64,000 bases of DNA from Bog-950 sp046329535 (GTDB lineage Bacteria; Bacteroidota; Bacteroidia; Chitinophagales; LD1): contig JAXLUN010000009.1 in the NCBI GenBank assembly GCA_046329535.1, positions 1 to 64,000 on the forward strand. Direction: 5' to 3'. Made by a program: the position numbers and the translations under genes. The stretch's first letter is position 1; each line of letters begins with the position of its first letter. The notes under the pieces are model-generated. The model searched no databases and was not told the DNA's origin. It was given only the letters and a program-made list of their open reading frames with translations. This document shows, in pieces, positions 1-7,890 of the stretch.

Positions 1-328
1 TCGTCATGCGCTCCACCTTCCAGCTCACCAGCACACCCGCCACCACCACCAGTGCCGTCATCATAATCATCGCCACCGAAATGCCGTCCACCCCCGCGTA
101 ATACTGAATGTTGAACGCACTGAACCAACTCATGCGCTGCTGAAAAAGAAATTGCTCTGCCACTCCTGCGTTGCGCGCGCTTACATACGCCACTGCCAGC
201 CATCCTACCAAAGCCAATTGCAACAGCGAACCAATCAGTGCCATCCACCGCACTTGTTTTGCATCACGCGCCAGCAAAACTCCGCACGAAGCAAGCACCG
301 GTAGTAATATGAGTAATGAAAGATTCAT
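1..328 (-). CDS. nuoM: NADH-quinone oxidoreductase subunit M (N-terminal part, cut by window edge)
   Basis: This is the proton-pumping membrane subunit M of respiratory complex I; only the first 109 codons are inside the window. The reading frame from the ATG at 328-326 gives MNLSLLILLP followed by hydrophobic segments. The subfamily signature YYAGVDGISV (about residues 77-86) is typical of NuoM antiporter-like subunits, which carry Y-x-x-G-V-D-G-I-S in this position. It follows nuoL in the normal complex I gene order, but a SIR2-STAND gene and a 258-bp spacer separate the two. That spacer contains a second, vestigial copy of the nuoM start (525-545). The family assignment is firm; the rest of the protein, and probably nuoN, lie beyond the left edge. 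Confidence 0.9.
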   Translation of the reverse strand, partial: MNLSLLILLPVLASCGVLLARDAKQVRWMALIGSLLQLALVGWLAVAYVSARNAGVAEQFLFQQRMSWFSAFNIQYYAGVDGISVAMIMMTALVVVAGVLVSWKVERMT

Positions 329-400
329 TTCAATTTATTTTTATGATGATGGGGGTTGCTGAAATTTTTGCTCTGTTTATTTTTTAATTGAAAAAATTTC

Positions 401-500
401 ATCCCCGCGCTTTCCGTTCCAATCTTTTTTGTCCACGCAAAACATCCACGCACAAAAAAGGATTTCCACTACAATCGCTACCCCGAACAGCCGCCTTACC
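401..500. repeat. Palindromic intergenic element upstream of nuoM
   Basis: Near-perfect inverted arms AATCTTTTTTGT (421-432) and ACAAAAAAGGATT (452-464) flank a loop in which TCCACGCA occurs twice (432-439 and 445-452). The flanks are GC-rich (ccccgcgctttccg, and a stretch around 480-500). No reading frame through it resembles a protein. I recall similar 'GGAAATCCTTTTTTG...CAAAAAAG' hairpins scattered between genes in Bacteroidota, but cannot search for copies here. It separates the vestigial nuoM start from the functional one. Confidence 0.45.
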
Positions 501-524
501 GTTGCATTGATAACTCGTACGAGA

Positions 525-545
525 AATTAAGAGAGATAAATTCAT
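525..545 (-). pseudogene. Vestigial second nuoM start (seven codons)
   Basis: Reading the minus strand from the ATG at 545-543 gives M-N-L-S-L-L-I, identical to the first seven residues of the real nuoM at 328. The upstream context is also nearly the same (AAAATAAAATTGAAATGAAT here, AAAATAAATTGAAATGAAT there). Five of the seven codons differ, and every difference is synonymous (TTA/CTT, TCT/TCA, CTC/TTA, TTA/CTC, ATT/ATA). After codon 7 the similarity stops and the frame runs into the palindromic element. It is best read as a scar of recombination with another nuoM allele. Confidence 0.6.
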
Positions 546-586
546 TTCAATTTTATTTTGAAGAACTTTGGTTTAAACAAACTTAC

Positions 587-3500
587 CTAACGCTGGCTTT
601 GTACAGATAAGTACTCTGAACAATAATTGTCGACTTTAATTTCACTAGAAGAAAATATCTCTTGAGTTATTTTTCCACTATCAAGCAAATGCTTGATTTT
701 TACTTCCGCTAACTTAGCCTTAACTGGTGCTATTTTTTCCCAATACAAATAGCAGCGCTTGTAAAAGTAAAACGCTCGTTCAAATTGCCCCTTAAAATCA
801 AATGCCTCGCCTAACCATAAATAACCCCAACCTAAATTTAGACGAGTGTTAGATAGTTGTTCTTCCGACAAAAGTCGGACAGCTTTGACATAACAAATCA
901 AACTGTCATCAATCTTTTGCATATACCATAAACAACGACCTATATTGCCATAGTAACTTCCACCAAAGTTAGAGTTAACAACATCCGGATTGATTATCTC
1001 ATCCAGAGCCTCTTCTTTTAAAAATATTTTTAGAGCCCTTTCGAGACTTGATTTTTCTCTTGTGTCTCGTAACGCCAAGGCAAGATTATGAGTTATGTCT
1101 TTGTTGCTATTTAACTCTGGATTCTTTAGCAATTTTATTCCCTGTTCGCTCCATTCAATCGCAGTAGTATACTCCTCTTTATACCAATGTAAATATGCCT
1201 TGCTATTGCAATATCCGATATAGTGATTGCCTTTGCTAGAAATATTTTTTACGTATTTGTGCAAATATGCGTCTGCATCTATAAAGCGACCATAATCTAC
1301 TAACGTATGAATAAACGAATCAACTTGATCATGAAAATATGGAAACTCTTCTGTTATAGCCTTCAACCAATCCATCTCAACAAATAATCTAATTGAAACT
1401 CTCAGATACTCGTCTACAAAACCAGCCGACAAGATTGAACTTGATATTTCTTGTAATGATAGCAAGGCCTCTTGGTAATCGCCTTTATTAATTTGAAGCT
1501 CAATTTTATTTGTCCATTTTTGAAAATAGCTCAGAGGAGAATCTGCATTTAGTTTGGGCTTAATTACTACAATTAAAGAGTCGTAAAAGTTTACAAAAAG
1601 AGCTATAAATTTTGAGCGCTCATTTCTTTGAAACTTATTTAAAATAAACTCCTTCACCAAAGGATGTAATTCATACAAATCACTGCTATCTTCAGATGAC
1701 TTAATAACCAATAGATTTAAACTCATTAACTTCCTTAGCGATTTTCTACATTGATTAGCAGAAAGCTCAGATCCCAACACTAGTGATATTTCGTCCTCAG
1801 TCAGTGCTGTAACTGACTCAGCCAATCCGCGCAATAATGTTTGTTGTTTGTAGTTTAACGACTTCCAAACAACATTTAACGTATTGTCCACCTGAGCATA
1901 GAACTGTTTATCTGTCGATGAAAGTTTATGCGCTTTTATGTCTTGAAGGAAGGTAGACACTATTGCGTACCCACTTTTTGATTGTGCGCAAATGAGATGG
2001 AGCCATAATGGATGCCCTTCTGTAACTATATGAGACTCCTTTGCAATTTGGATCAGTTGCTCCGAATTCAAATTTGCTTTACTCTGTTTGAATAATTCGA
2101 TTGTTTCCTCAACATCTAATGGGCCTAACTTTATCTGCTGAAATGATGCATTTGTCACATGTATATTAGGTCGACATGTAAAAATGAATTTAGAATTGTG
2201 GCTTTTAGAATTAGCTAGATCAAAAATCTTTCCAATACCTCTTTCTGGACTAAACTTCTCATAGTCTATATACTTGTCTACGTTGTCAAAAACAAAGAAA
2301 ATTTTTCTGTTTCCTAAGAGCTCAAAAAATAATTCAATTACCGTTTCTGTTGATTCGCTTAATAAATTCACGGCTCTCACATCTCCATTTGTAAGGCGTT
2401 CTATAATTGAGGTAACTATGGTATGAATCCTATTGTCTTCTTCTTTACAATCTCTCCAATCCCAATACTCATATTGATGCTTTTCGCTTAGTATAAACTT
2501 TACAATATGAGAAGCAAGTCCTGATTTGCCTTGCCCCCCAATGCCAGTGATAAAACAAGTTTTGTAATCAGAATTTAATACATCACCTATTTCTTTTTTT
2601 CTACCGACCCAAATCGAATTGTTTGGGGGCGTATCGCATGTAAATATGCTTTTTGTTTTTATCGAAAAATCCGTTTGAACAACGGCAATGTCATGGTTTG
2701 TATCAGCACTCTTTGCAATTGGCGCACTAGAAGGCTCTCCTAATACTTTGTTTGCATTAAAGTTTTCCAATAACTTGGGGAAAAAATTCTGACAGTCAAT
2801 TCCTTTGTATAAAATGACTCTTTGACCAATTGATGGAGAAAGTTTTTCTAGAAGGCGGCTATGTTTTTTAGCAATCTCTTTTTCATCAGACTCATAGAAA
2901 GTCCAAAGAACGTTAAAGTTATTCCCTCCTTCGCTAATTAACTCAAGTAAAGTATTAGTAAATACATCGTCCCACCCACCATATGCCGATACAACTAAAA
3001 GATTATTTGCAAGTAATTTCCTCAAATCGCCTTTTAATTGAGGCCTTGGACGTGTAAGTTGGTCGATAGTGTGAAGTGTGTCATCACCTGTCCAATAGCC
3101 ATGAAAGTGTAAAACTTGATGAACTGCGTGAGATATAGAATTACTAAACTTACCATCGTTAACTAAGAAAACCGATTGGGGCGTTCCATTGTGTTTACGT
3201 ATGCCTATCTCAATTAATGGGTCAAAATTTGAAGTAAGAATTGGACCAGAAAATGAATCATTAAAATCTACAAAGATTTCACCCAATGCATCTACTCCTT
3301 TTCTTAGATACCAATTGTCTACATCTTGTTCCAAAATAGATGGACCCACTTCATCATCCTTGGTATTCAGTTTTGTTTTATTGCTTCTTGCTTTTAGAAC
3401 TGAACGAAAAATAACTTTGTTGGCCTCATCTTGACCAAAACAATCAAGTAAAAGCCTTACGGCCTTTTGATATTGATTCCCGTTATCAGAATTAGTAATT

Positions 3501-3712
3501 TCTGAATCAAACAACCCTTCTTGATTGTTTTGAATGAATATTTTTCGGATGTCTTCTACGATTTCGCTTACGCTGCCAACTCCGAGTTCTCCTTTAGATA
3601 AATTAGAACAAGTTAAGCCCGACCCTACTAGGAATGTGAACTTTTGCTTTTTATCGAAAGCAGATTTAAGTCGAATCAATAATTTTGTTTCATCCGCAAA
3701 GTTTGGTGCCAT
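587..3712 (-). CDS. SIR2-STAND (NLR-like) protein with C-terminal TPR-type region, probable antiphage effector
   Basis: A 1041-residue cytoplasmic protein. Residues about 20-320 form a SIR2-like NADase-type domain: FLVGSGL near 28, TSNFD with Asn162, FHGYW with His204, and SAYGGWDD near 243-250. A STAND/NB-ARC ATPase follows, with Walker A GIGGQGKS (390-397), Walker B IFFVFDNVD (471-479), an FTCRP sensor-like motif near 510 and a GHPLWL motif near 570. Then comes a winged-helix-like stretch, and about 780-1010 is rich in paired helices that look like tetratricopeptide repeats. This order (SIR2 effector, switch ATPase, helical sensor) matches prokaryotic NLR-like defence proteins such as the AVAST type 5 class; NAD depletion on phage sensing would be the expected action. 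It sits between nuoL and nuoM in the same orientation and is visibly AT-richer than the nuo genes, which points to acquisition. Confidence 0.85.
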   Translation of the reverse strand: MAPNFADETKLLIRLKSAFDKKQKFTFLVGSGLTCSNLSKGELGVGSVSEIVEDIRKIFIQNNQEGLFDSEITNSDNGNQYQKAVRLLLDCFGQDEANKVIFRSVLKARSNKTKLNTKDDEVGPSILEQDVDNWYLRKGVDALGEIFVDFNDSFSGPILTSNFDPLIEIGIRKHNGTPQSVFLVNDGKFSNSISHAVHQVLHFHGYWTGDDTLHTIDQLTRPRPQLKGDLRKLLANNLLVVSAYGGWDDVFTNTLLELISEGGNNFNVLWTFYESDEKEIAKKHSRLLEKLSPSIGQRVILYKGIDCQNFFPKLLENFNANKVLGEPSSAPIAKSADTNHDIAVVQTDFSIKTKSIFTCDTPPNNSIWVGRKKEIGDVLNSDYKTCFITGIGGQGKSGLASHIVKFILSEKHQYEYWDWRDCKEEDNRIHTIVTSIIERLTNGDVRAVNLLSESTETVIELFFELLGNRKIFFVFDNVDKYIDYEKFSPERGIGKIFDLANSKSHNSKFIFTCRPNIHVTNASFQQIKLGPLDVEETIELFKQSKANLNSEQLIQIAKESHIVTEGHPLWLHLICAQSKSGYAIVSTFLQDIKAHKLSSTDKQFYAQVDNTLNVVWKSLNYKQQTLLRGLAESVTALTEDEISLVLGSELSANQCRKSLRKLMSLNLLVIKSSEDSSDLYELHPLVKEFILNKFQRNERSKFIALFVNFYDSLIVVIKPKLNADSPLSYFQKWTNKIELQINKGDYQEALLSLQEISSSILSAGFVDEYLRVSIRLFVEMDWLKAITEEFPYFHDQVDSFIHTLVDYGRFIDADAYLHKYVKNISSKGNHYIGYCNSKAYLHWYKEEYTTAIEWSEQGIKLLKNPELNSNKDITHNLALALRDTREKSSLERALKIFLKEEALDEIINPDVVNSNFGGSYYGNIGRCLWYMQKIDDSLICYVKAVRLLSEEQLSNTRLNLGWGYLWLGEAFDFKGQFERAFYFYKRCYLYWEKIAPVKAKLAEVKIKHLLDSGKITQEIFSSSEIKVDNYCSEYLSVQSQR

Positions 3713-3732
3713 CTTGTTTTAGTAAGAATAAA

Positions 3733-3751
3733 ATCAAATGAAAAATTTGAT
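3733..3751. promoter_or_regulatory. Inverted repeat before the SIR2-STAND gene
   Basis: Perfect 7-bp arms ATCAAAT and ATTTGAT with a 5-nt centre lie 21 bp upstream of the SIR2-STAND start codon, in the 79-bp gap after nuoL. It could be an operator or a small hairpin that sets the defence gene apart from operon read-through. There is no T-run typical of a terminator. Confidence 0.4.
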
Positions 3752-3791
3752 AAGCCAATAATTAAAACTCTGTCTGTCTAAATACCCGTAT

Positions 3792-5732
3792 CTACAAAAA
3801 CACAAACCCCACCACCAACGCAATCACTCCCACCAAAAACCAAATAGCATAACCCTGCACCTTTCCACTCTGCCACACACTCAACTCATCGCTGCCGTCC
3901 TGCGCAAACATACCGCCTGCATCCACCAAACCGTTCACCACATGTTTATCAATCCATGCACTAGGTCTTCCAATCAAATTGAAAACAATCTTCTTCGTCA
4001 CAAACAGATAAACCTCATCTACATAAAACTTGTGTAAGGCTCCTGTGTGCAAACCGCGCATGGCAGATGAAACACGCGCAGGTAAATTGCTTTCGCTTTT
4101 ATACATCATCAGCGCAACAAAAATTCCAACCAAACCAAACACCACCGGTGCAATCGCCATCGTCAAATGAAACTCGCTGTGTAGTGCTTCGCCATCGCTG
4201 CTCACAAATTCTCCAAACGGAACAAAGCCCGTTACAATTGCCAGCACACCCAAAATCATTAAAGGAATTTTCATTGTAAATGGCGCCTCTCCATGATGCT
4301 CTGTGTTCTCTGTGTCTCCGTGGTTAATGTATTCTCTCTTCCAGAAAATAGAAAAGTATAAGCGGAACATATAAAATGCAGTCAGCCCCGCAGTAAACAG
4401 CGCAATGCCGTAAACCAGTTTGTTGGAATGAAAAGCAGCCGTCAGAATTTCTTCCTTGCTAAAAAATCCGCTGAACGGAGGCACACCGGCAATCGCCAGA
4501 CACGCAATCAAAAATGTTAGGTGCGTCACCGGCATGTGCTTGCGCAAACCGCCCATATCGCCCATCTCATTCGAATGCACATAATGAATCACCGCGCCCG
4601 CACCGAGGAACAGCAGTGCCTTAAACATAGCGTGCGTAAACAAATGAAACATCGAAGCCGTGAAACCCAAACCGTTTTCGCCACCGTAACCCGAAACACC
4701 GAGCGCAAACATCATGTAACCAATCTGGCTCATGGTGCTATACGCGAGCACGCGCTTAATATCCGTTTGCGTGCAGGCAATCACAGCCGCAAACAATGCG
4801 GAAGCAGCACCCACATACATCACCACTTCCAGCGCACCGGGGCAAGAAAGCGCAAACACCGGAAACAAACGCGCCACGAGATAAACTCCCGCCACCACCA
4901 TAGTTGCCGCATGTATCAATGCCGAAACCGGAGTAGGGCCTTCCATCGCATCGGGCAGCCAGATGTGCAAAGGAAACATCGCACTCTTTCCCGCACCACC
5001 GATAAACACCAGTAACAATCCCCAAGTCAGCGCACTAATGCCGAACAATCCTCCTGCAATAGCAGAATGCAATTGCGGTGAATTAGCATCTGTCAGTCGC
5101 TGAATCAAAGTTCCGAAGTCAAGCGTCTCTGCATGAAATGCGAGAATGAGAATACCAATCAGAAATCCTAAATCGGCAAAGCGCGTAACAATGAATGCTT
5201 TTTTAGAAGCAGCCACTGCGCTCGGCTTTTCAAAATAATATCCGATGAGCAGGAACGATGAAACACCTACCAACTCCCAGAAAATATAAATCTGAAAAAT
5301 GTTGGAAGACAAAACCAATCCCAACATCGAAAAAGTAAACAGCGAGAGGAAAGAATAATAAATAGAGAAACGCTCTTCGCCCTTCATATAACCGAGAGAA
5401 TAAACATGCACCATCAGCGAAATGAAAGTGACTACGACCAACATCATTACTGAAATTGGGTCGAGCAATAAACCAATGTCAATAGAAACACCGGGTGCAA
5501 ATTCCAGCCATTGAATTTTCAGCACTTCCAGTTTCTGATAAACACCATCCACTTTTCCTGAAACAAAAAAGTAATTGAAAGCCGTCCACAACGAAAGCAA
5601 AGCCGAACCGGTGAGCGAAAGCGTGCCGATAATTCCTCCGCTTGTTTTGAATTTTTTCTTTCCACCAATTCCTAATACCAGGAATGAAAGCAGAGGAAGA
5701 AGAGGAATGAGAGCGATGGTTGTTGCATTCAT
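3792..5732 (-). CDS. nuoL: NADH-quinone oxidoreductase subunit L
   Basis: Large antiporter-like membrane subunit of complex I, 646 residues, close to the usual length, with many hydrophobic helices. Family residues are visible: Glu153 in FWELVG, Lys249 in GGAGKSAMFPLH, the HAATMV motif near 275, and a long amphipathic C-terminal helix region ending in membrane segments. The ATG at 5732 overlaps the stop of the upstream HExxH gene (ATGA), indicating translational coupling. About residues 469-478 form a hydrophilic insert NHGDTENTEHHGE in a loop between membrane helices. The DNA behind it (4299-4325) reads as a known type of interspersed repeat (see separate entry). The subunit should pump protons as part of the membrane arm. 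Confidence 0.95.
   Translation of the reverse strand: MNATTIALIPLLPLLSFLVLGIGGKKKFKTSGGIIGTLSLTGSALLSLWTAFNYFFVSGKVDGVYQKLEVLKIQWLEFAPGVSIDIGLLLDPISVMMLVVVTFISLMVHVYSLGYMKGEERFSIYYSFLSLFTFSMLGLVLSSNIFQIYIFWELVGVSSFLLIGYYFEKPSAVAASKKAFIVTRFADLGFLIGILILAFHAETLDFGTLIQRLTDANSPQLHSAIAGGLFGISALTWGLLLVFIGGAGKSAMFPLHIWLPDAMEGPTPVSALIHAATMVVAGVYLVARLFPVFALSCPGALEVVMYVGAASALFAAVIACTQTDIKRVLAYSTMSQIGYMMFALGVSGYGGENGLGFTASMFHLFTHAMFKALLFLGAGAVIHYVHSNEMGDMGGLRKHMPVTHLTFLIACLAIAGVPPFSGFFSKEEILTAAFHSNKLVYGIALFTAGLTAFYMFRLYFSIFWKREYINHGDTENTEHHGEAPFTMKIPLMILGVLAIVTGFVPFGEFVSSDGEALHSEFHLTMAIAPVVFGLVGIFVALMMYKSESNLPARVSSAMRGLHTGALHKFYVDEVYLFVTKKIVFNLIGRPSAWIDKHVVNGLVDAGGMFAQDGSDELSVWQSGKVQGYAIWFLVGVIALVVGFVFL
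4299..4325 (-). repeat. ACCACGGAGACACAGAG-type interspersed repeat inside nuoL
   Basis: On the minus strand the DNA reads AACCACGGAGACACAGAG and continues AACACAGAG. From memory, this purine-rich ACxACxGAG pattern is a sequence found scattered in many unrelated bacterial genomes. Here it is in frame and encodes part of a hydrophilic loop (NHGDTENTE) of NuoL. No interruption of the gene results. Confidence 0.5.
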
Positions 5733-6502
5733 AATTTGCGGACAGAATTGTTTTTGCTTTCGTAATTCAACCGAAGTATTTCTTCTGTCAATAATTTTTC
5801 ATCAGGTGCGTTTGCGAATAGTTGTTCAACTCTCCACTGCTTTTTATCTAACAAATAAGCAACTTTCAAATGATAGTTTCGGTAAAGACCCAATGTGGGA
5901 TTTAACTCAGGCGCGTTGGCATGAAGCAGGCGAAGGTTTTCTTCAAAATCAAAATTGCCGTCTTTACCAATGTAGTCAGCGTAACCTTCAATAAGCCATG
6001 TTGGTTTACTAAAATCGAATGCACCCATGTAGTTTGCTTCTAACTTGTGAGTCATCTCGTGTGCGAAATAGTAAGAAAGTGGCCGGTCGCTGAATGAAAA
6101 TGGATGAGGCGAATTTTTCCACTTATCCGGTCGCACAATTTGATTGTTGGCAATATCACAAGGGCGTAAAAAAATATTTCCGGTAAGGTGGTAATGAGTA
6201 ACGGCTCCTGCATTCATATTTCCCTGAGCGAAAACAAAAAACCTCCAAAGCGAATTGCAGATGTAAATATTGAAATGAAGTTTGGTGTCATAAATTTCTG
6301 ATTTAGAAATTCGCAACAGCGCATCGTCAATTACCGCAGTAATATTTTTATCAATAGGTTTATCAGAATGAATGGAGCATTGCCTGTATTCAATGTGGTT
6401 GGCAAAAAGCAAGGTTGGTTGTAGCATCAGAGCCAAATACAAAACAACCACTGTTGTAATTGACCAGTTGGCTATTCGTAGTATTTGTCTTTTGCTTTTC
6501 AC
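5729..6502 (-). CDS. Membrane-anchored HExxH (gluzincin-like) putative metallopeptidase
   Basis: A 257-residue protein with one N-terminal membrane segment (about residues 13-33) and an otherwise soluble, presumably extracytoplasmic, domain. HEMTH at 148-152 followed by WLIEGYADY (Glu172) gives the HExxH plus distal Glu pattern of gluzincin zinc peptidases of the peptidase-MA-like type. I do not recognise a named family member. It sits between nuoK (10-bp gap) and nuoL (ATGA overlap), so it is transcribed and translated with complex I. A chaperone, assembly or quality-control role for the complex is conceivable, but this is inference from position only. It is not a standard nuo gene. Confidence 0.7.
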   Translation of the reverse strand: MKSKRQILRIANWSITTVVVLYLALMLQPTLLFANHIEYRQCSIHSDKPIDKNITAVIDDALLRISKSEIYDTKLHFNIYICNSLWRFFVFAQGNMNAGAVTHYHLTGNIFLRPCDIANNQIVRPDKWKNSPHPFSFSDRPLSYYFAHEMTHKLEANYMGAFDFSKPTWLIEGYADYIGKDGNFDFEENLRLLHANAPELNPTLGLYRNYHLKVAYLLDKKQWRVEQLFANAPDEKLLTEEILRLNYESKNNSVRKL

Positions 6503-6512
6503 TTTTCCAGTT

Positions 6513-6824
6513 TTAGAATTTCAAACTATCGGCATCTTCCGCATCAATACTTCCAAAATTGCGATAGATATTGATGACAATGGCAATAGCAACAGCCGCT
6601 TCAGCAGCGGCAATGGCGATAATGAAAATGGTAAAGAACACACCGTCCAGTTTTCCTCCCCACAAATATTTATTGAACGCAATGAAGTTGATGTTCACTG
6701 CATTCAGCATCAGCTCCACCGCCATCAGCATCGTAATCATGTTCCTGCGCGTCAGAAAACCATACACGCCAATAAAGAAGAGCGCGGTGCTGAGGAATAA
6801 TATTTGTGTCAGTCCTACTTCCAT
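6513..6824 (-). CDS. nuoK: NADH-quinone oxidoreductase subunit K
   Basis: Small three-helix membrane subunit of complex I, 103 residues. The start chosen is the ATG at 6824, which overlaps the stop of nuoJ (TAATG); this gives MEVGLTQILFLSTALFFIG, the usual NuoK N-terminus. The longer upstream reading lies within nuoJ and has no membrane character. The family Glu residues in the second and third helices are present (MAVELMLNAVN and AAAEAAVAIAI). The C-terminus ends in an acidic tail. It works with NuoJ in the E-channel that links quinone chemistry to proton pumping. Confidence 0.95.
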   Translation of the reverse strand: MEVGLTQILFLSTALFFIGVYGFLTRRNMITMLMAVELMLNAVNINFIAFNKYLWGGKLDGVFFTIFIIAIAAAEAAVAIAIVINIYRNFGSIDAEDADSLKF

Positions 6825-7339
6825 TAGTTCTTTTCTGTTTGTGCCCGCATGGCGATGACAATACAACCAATCATTGCCGCGAGTAATAAAATTGAAACCA
6901 CTTCGAACGGCAGTACAAAACCTCCTTGTTTGTAGTTCAACATTTCTTCACCAATTTTTCTCACGCTTAATTCACCAGATGGCTGCTCGCCCCAAAATTC
7001 ATTTCGCTTAATCACACTCCAGAAAAGCAGGAACGCAAACAAACTGGCAAGGCCGGCAAAAATTGTTCGCTTGTATTCGGGTGCGGGTAAATCACTTCCA
7101 ACGCGGTGCGTTAGAAAAATGGAGAAGATGATAAGCACCACAATGCCGCCCACATAAACTACAATCTGCACAGCCGCTATGAATTCGTATTGCAGCCAGA
7201 AATACAAACCGGCTATGCCAATCATGCAGAAGAGCAGGTAAATAGCCGAACGGAAAATCTGGCGTGAGGTAACCGCCAAAAGACCGCTCACTAATATCAG
7301 CGTGCCTAACAAACAAAAAATGATGTCTCTTACTTCCAT
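6824..7339 (-). CDS. nuoJ: NADH-quinone oxidoreductase subunit J
   Basis: Membrane subunit J of complex I, 171 residues with five predicted hydrophobic segments. Family features include the N-terminal stretch followed by AVTSRQIFRSAIYLL, the motif VQIVVYVGGIVVLIIF near the middle, and the C-terminal FEVVSILLLAAMIGCIV. Its stop overlaps the nuoK start. It is separated from nuoI by a 79-bp repeat-rich spacer, unusually long within this otherwise tight operon. Confidence 0.95.
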   Translation of the reverse strand: MEVRDIIFCLLGTLILVSGLLAVTSRQIFRSAIYLLFCMIGIAGLYFWLQYEFIAAVQIVVYVGGIVVLIIFSIFLTHRVGSDLPAPEYKRTIFAGLASLFAFLLFWSVIKRNEFWGEQPSGELSVRKIGEEMLNYKQGGFVLPFEVVSILLLAAMIGCIVIAMRAQTEKN

Positions 7340-7418
7340 TTTTATTTATTGCGAATTTCGCATTGCCGATTGCGAATTGAATTTTAATCCACAATTGAAA
7401 ATTCGAAATTCAAAATTT
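7340..7418. repeat. Repeat-rich spacer between nuoI and nuoJ
   Basis: The 79-bp gap contains TTGCGAATT twice (7349-7357, 7370-7378) and a run of AATTGAAAATTCGAAATTC with overlapping short palindromes. It encodes nothing. It may form a small hairpin or be a remnant of an interspersed element; I cannot tell whether copies exist elsewhere. Confidence 0.35.
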
Positions 7419-7889
7419 TTATTCCACTCCTTCCATCAATCTACTTCCCGGTGCATTTAATTTCTTTGTCAATTTACTTCTGTCAAACACACTGTGCTCA
7501 AACGTCTGTGCCATTTTAATAGCACCGGTCGGGCATGCTTCAATACATAAGTTACACATTGTGCAAAGCTCTAAATGATACACAAAAGTTTCTAGTGCTT
7601 TTTTCTTTTTACCATCCGGCTGCAACTCCTGCTTGGTTACAATCTTGATAGTGGCATTCGGACAGGCTAACTCGCAAGCTGTGCATCCGGTGCAGCGGTG
7701 CTCATTCTTATCATCGTGAATCATCACCACTTCCCCACGAAAACGCTCAGCCATTACCGGTTTTACATCCGGATACTGCTGTGTGATAATCTCCTTGTGA
7801 TTAAAGAAATAGTAACCGGTCATGCGCATTCCTTTCAGCAGCGAAGTGGTGGCATTGTAAACAGTCTTTATATAATCTGCTATGAACAT
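7419..7889 (-). CDS. nuoI: NADH-quinone oxidoreductase subunit I (2[4Fe-4S] ferredoxin-like)
   Basis: Peripheral-arm subunit I that carries clusters N6a and N6b, 156 residues. Two ferredoxin motifs are visible: CTGCTACELACP (about residues 62-73) and CTMCNLCIEACP (about 108-119), each with CxxCxxCxxxCP spacing. The N-terminal amphipathic helix region (YIKTVYNATTSLLKGMRMT) is as in the family. It overlaps neither neighbour and starts one base after the nuoH stop. In complexes lacking NuoEFG, NuoI is a plausible entry point for electrons from ferredoxin. Confidence 0.95.
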   Translation of the reverse strand: MFIADYIKTVYNATTSLLKGMRMTGYYFFNHKEIITQQYPDVKPVMAERFRGEVVMIHDDKNEHRCTGCTACELACPNATIKIVTKQELQPDGKKKKALETFVYHLELCTMCNLCIEACPTGAIKMAQTFEHSVFDRSKLTKKLNAPGSRLMEGVE

Positions 7890-7890
7890 T

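Noticed and set aside
171..362. Open frame on the plus strand over the nuoM start
   Set aside because: It is antisense to nuoM, lacks any family resemblance, and the minus strand carries clear NuoM sequence.
401..545. Small gene running from the vestigial nuoM start (ATG at 545) into the palindromic element
   Set aside because: After seven nuoM-like codons the frame crosses a palindromic element and stops near 400; no sign of selection beyond the start.
4521..5015. 164-codon open frame antisense to nuoL
   Set aside because: His/Arg-rich translation typical of a shadow frame; nuoL is conserved throughout this stretch.
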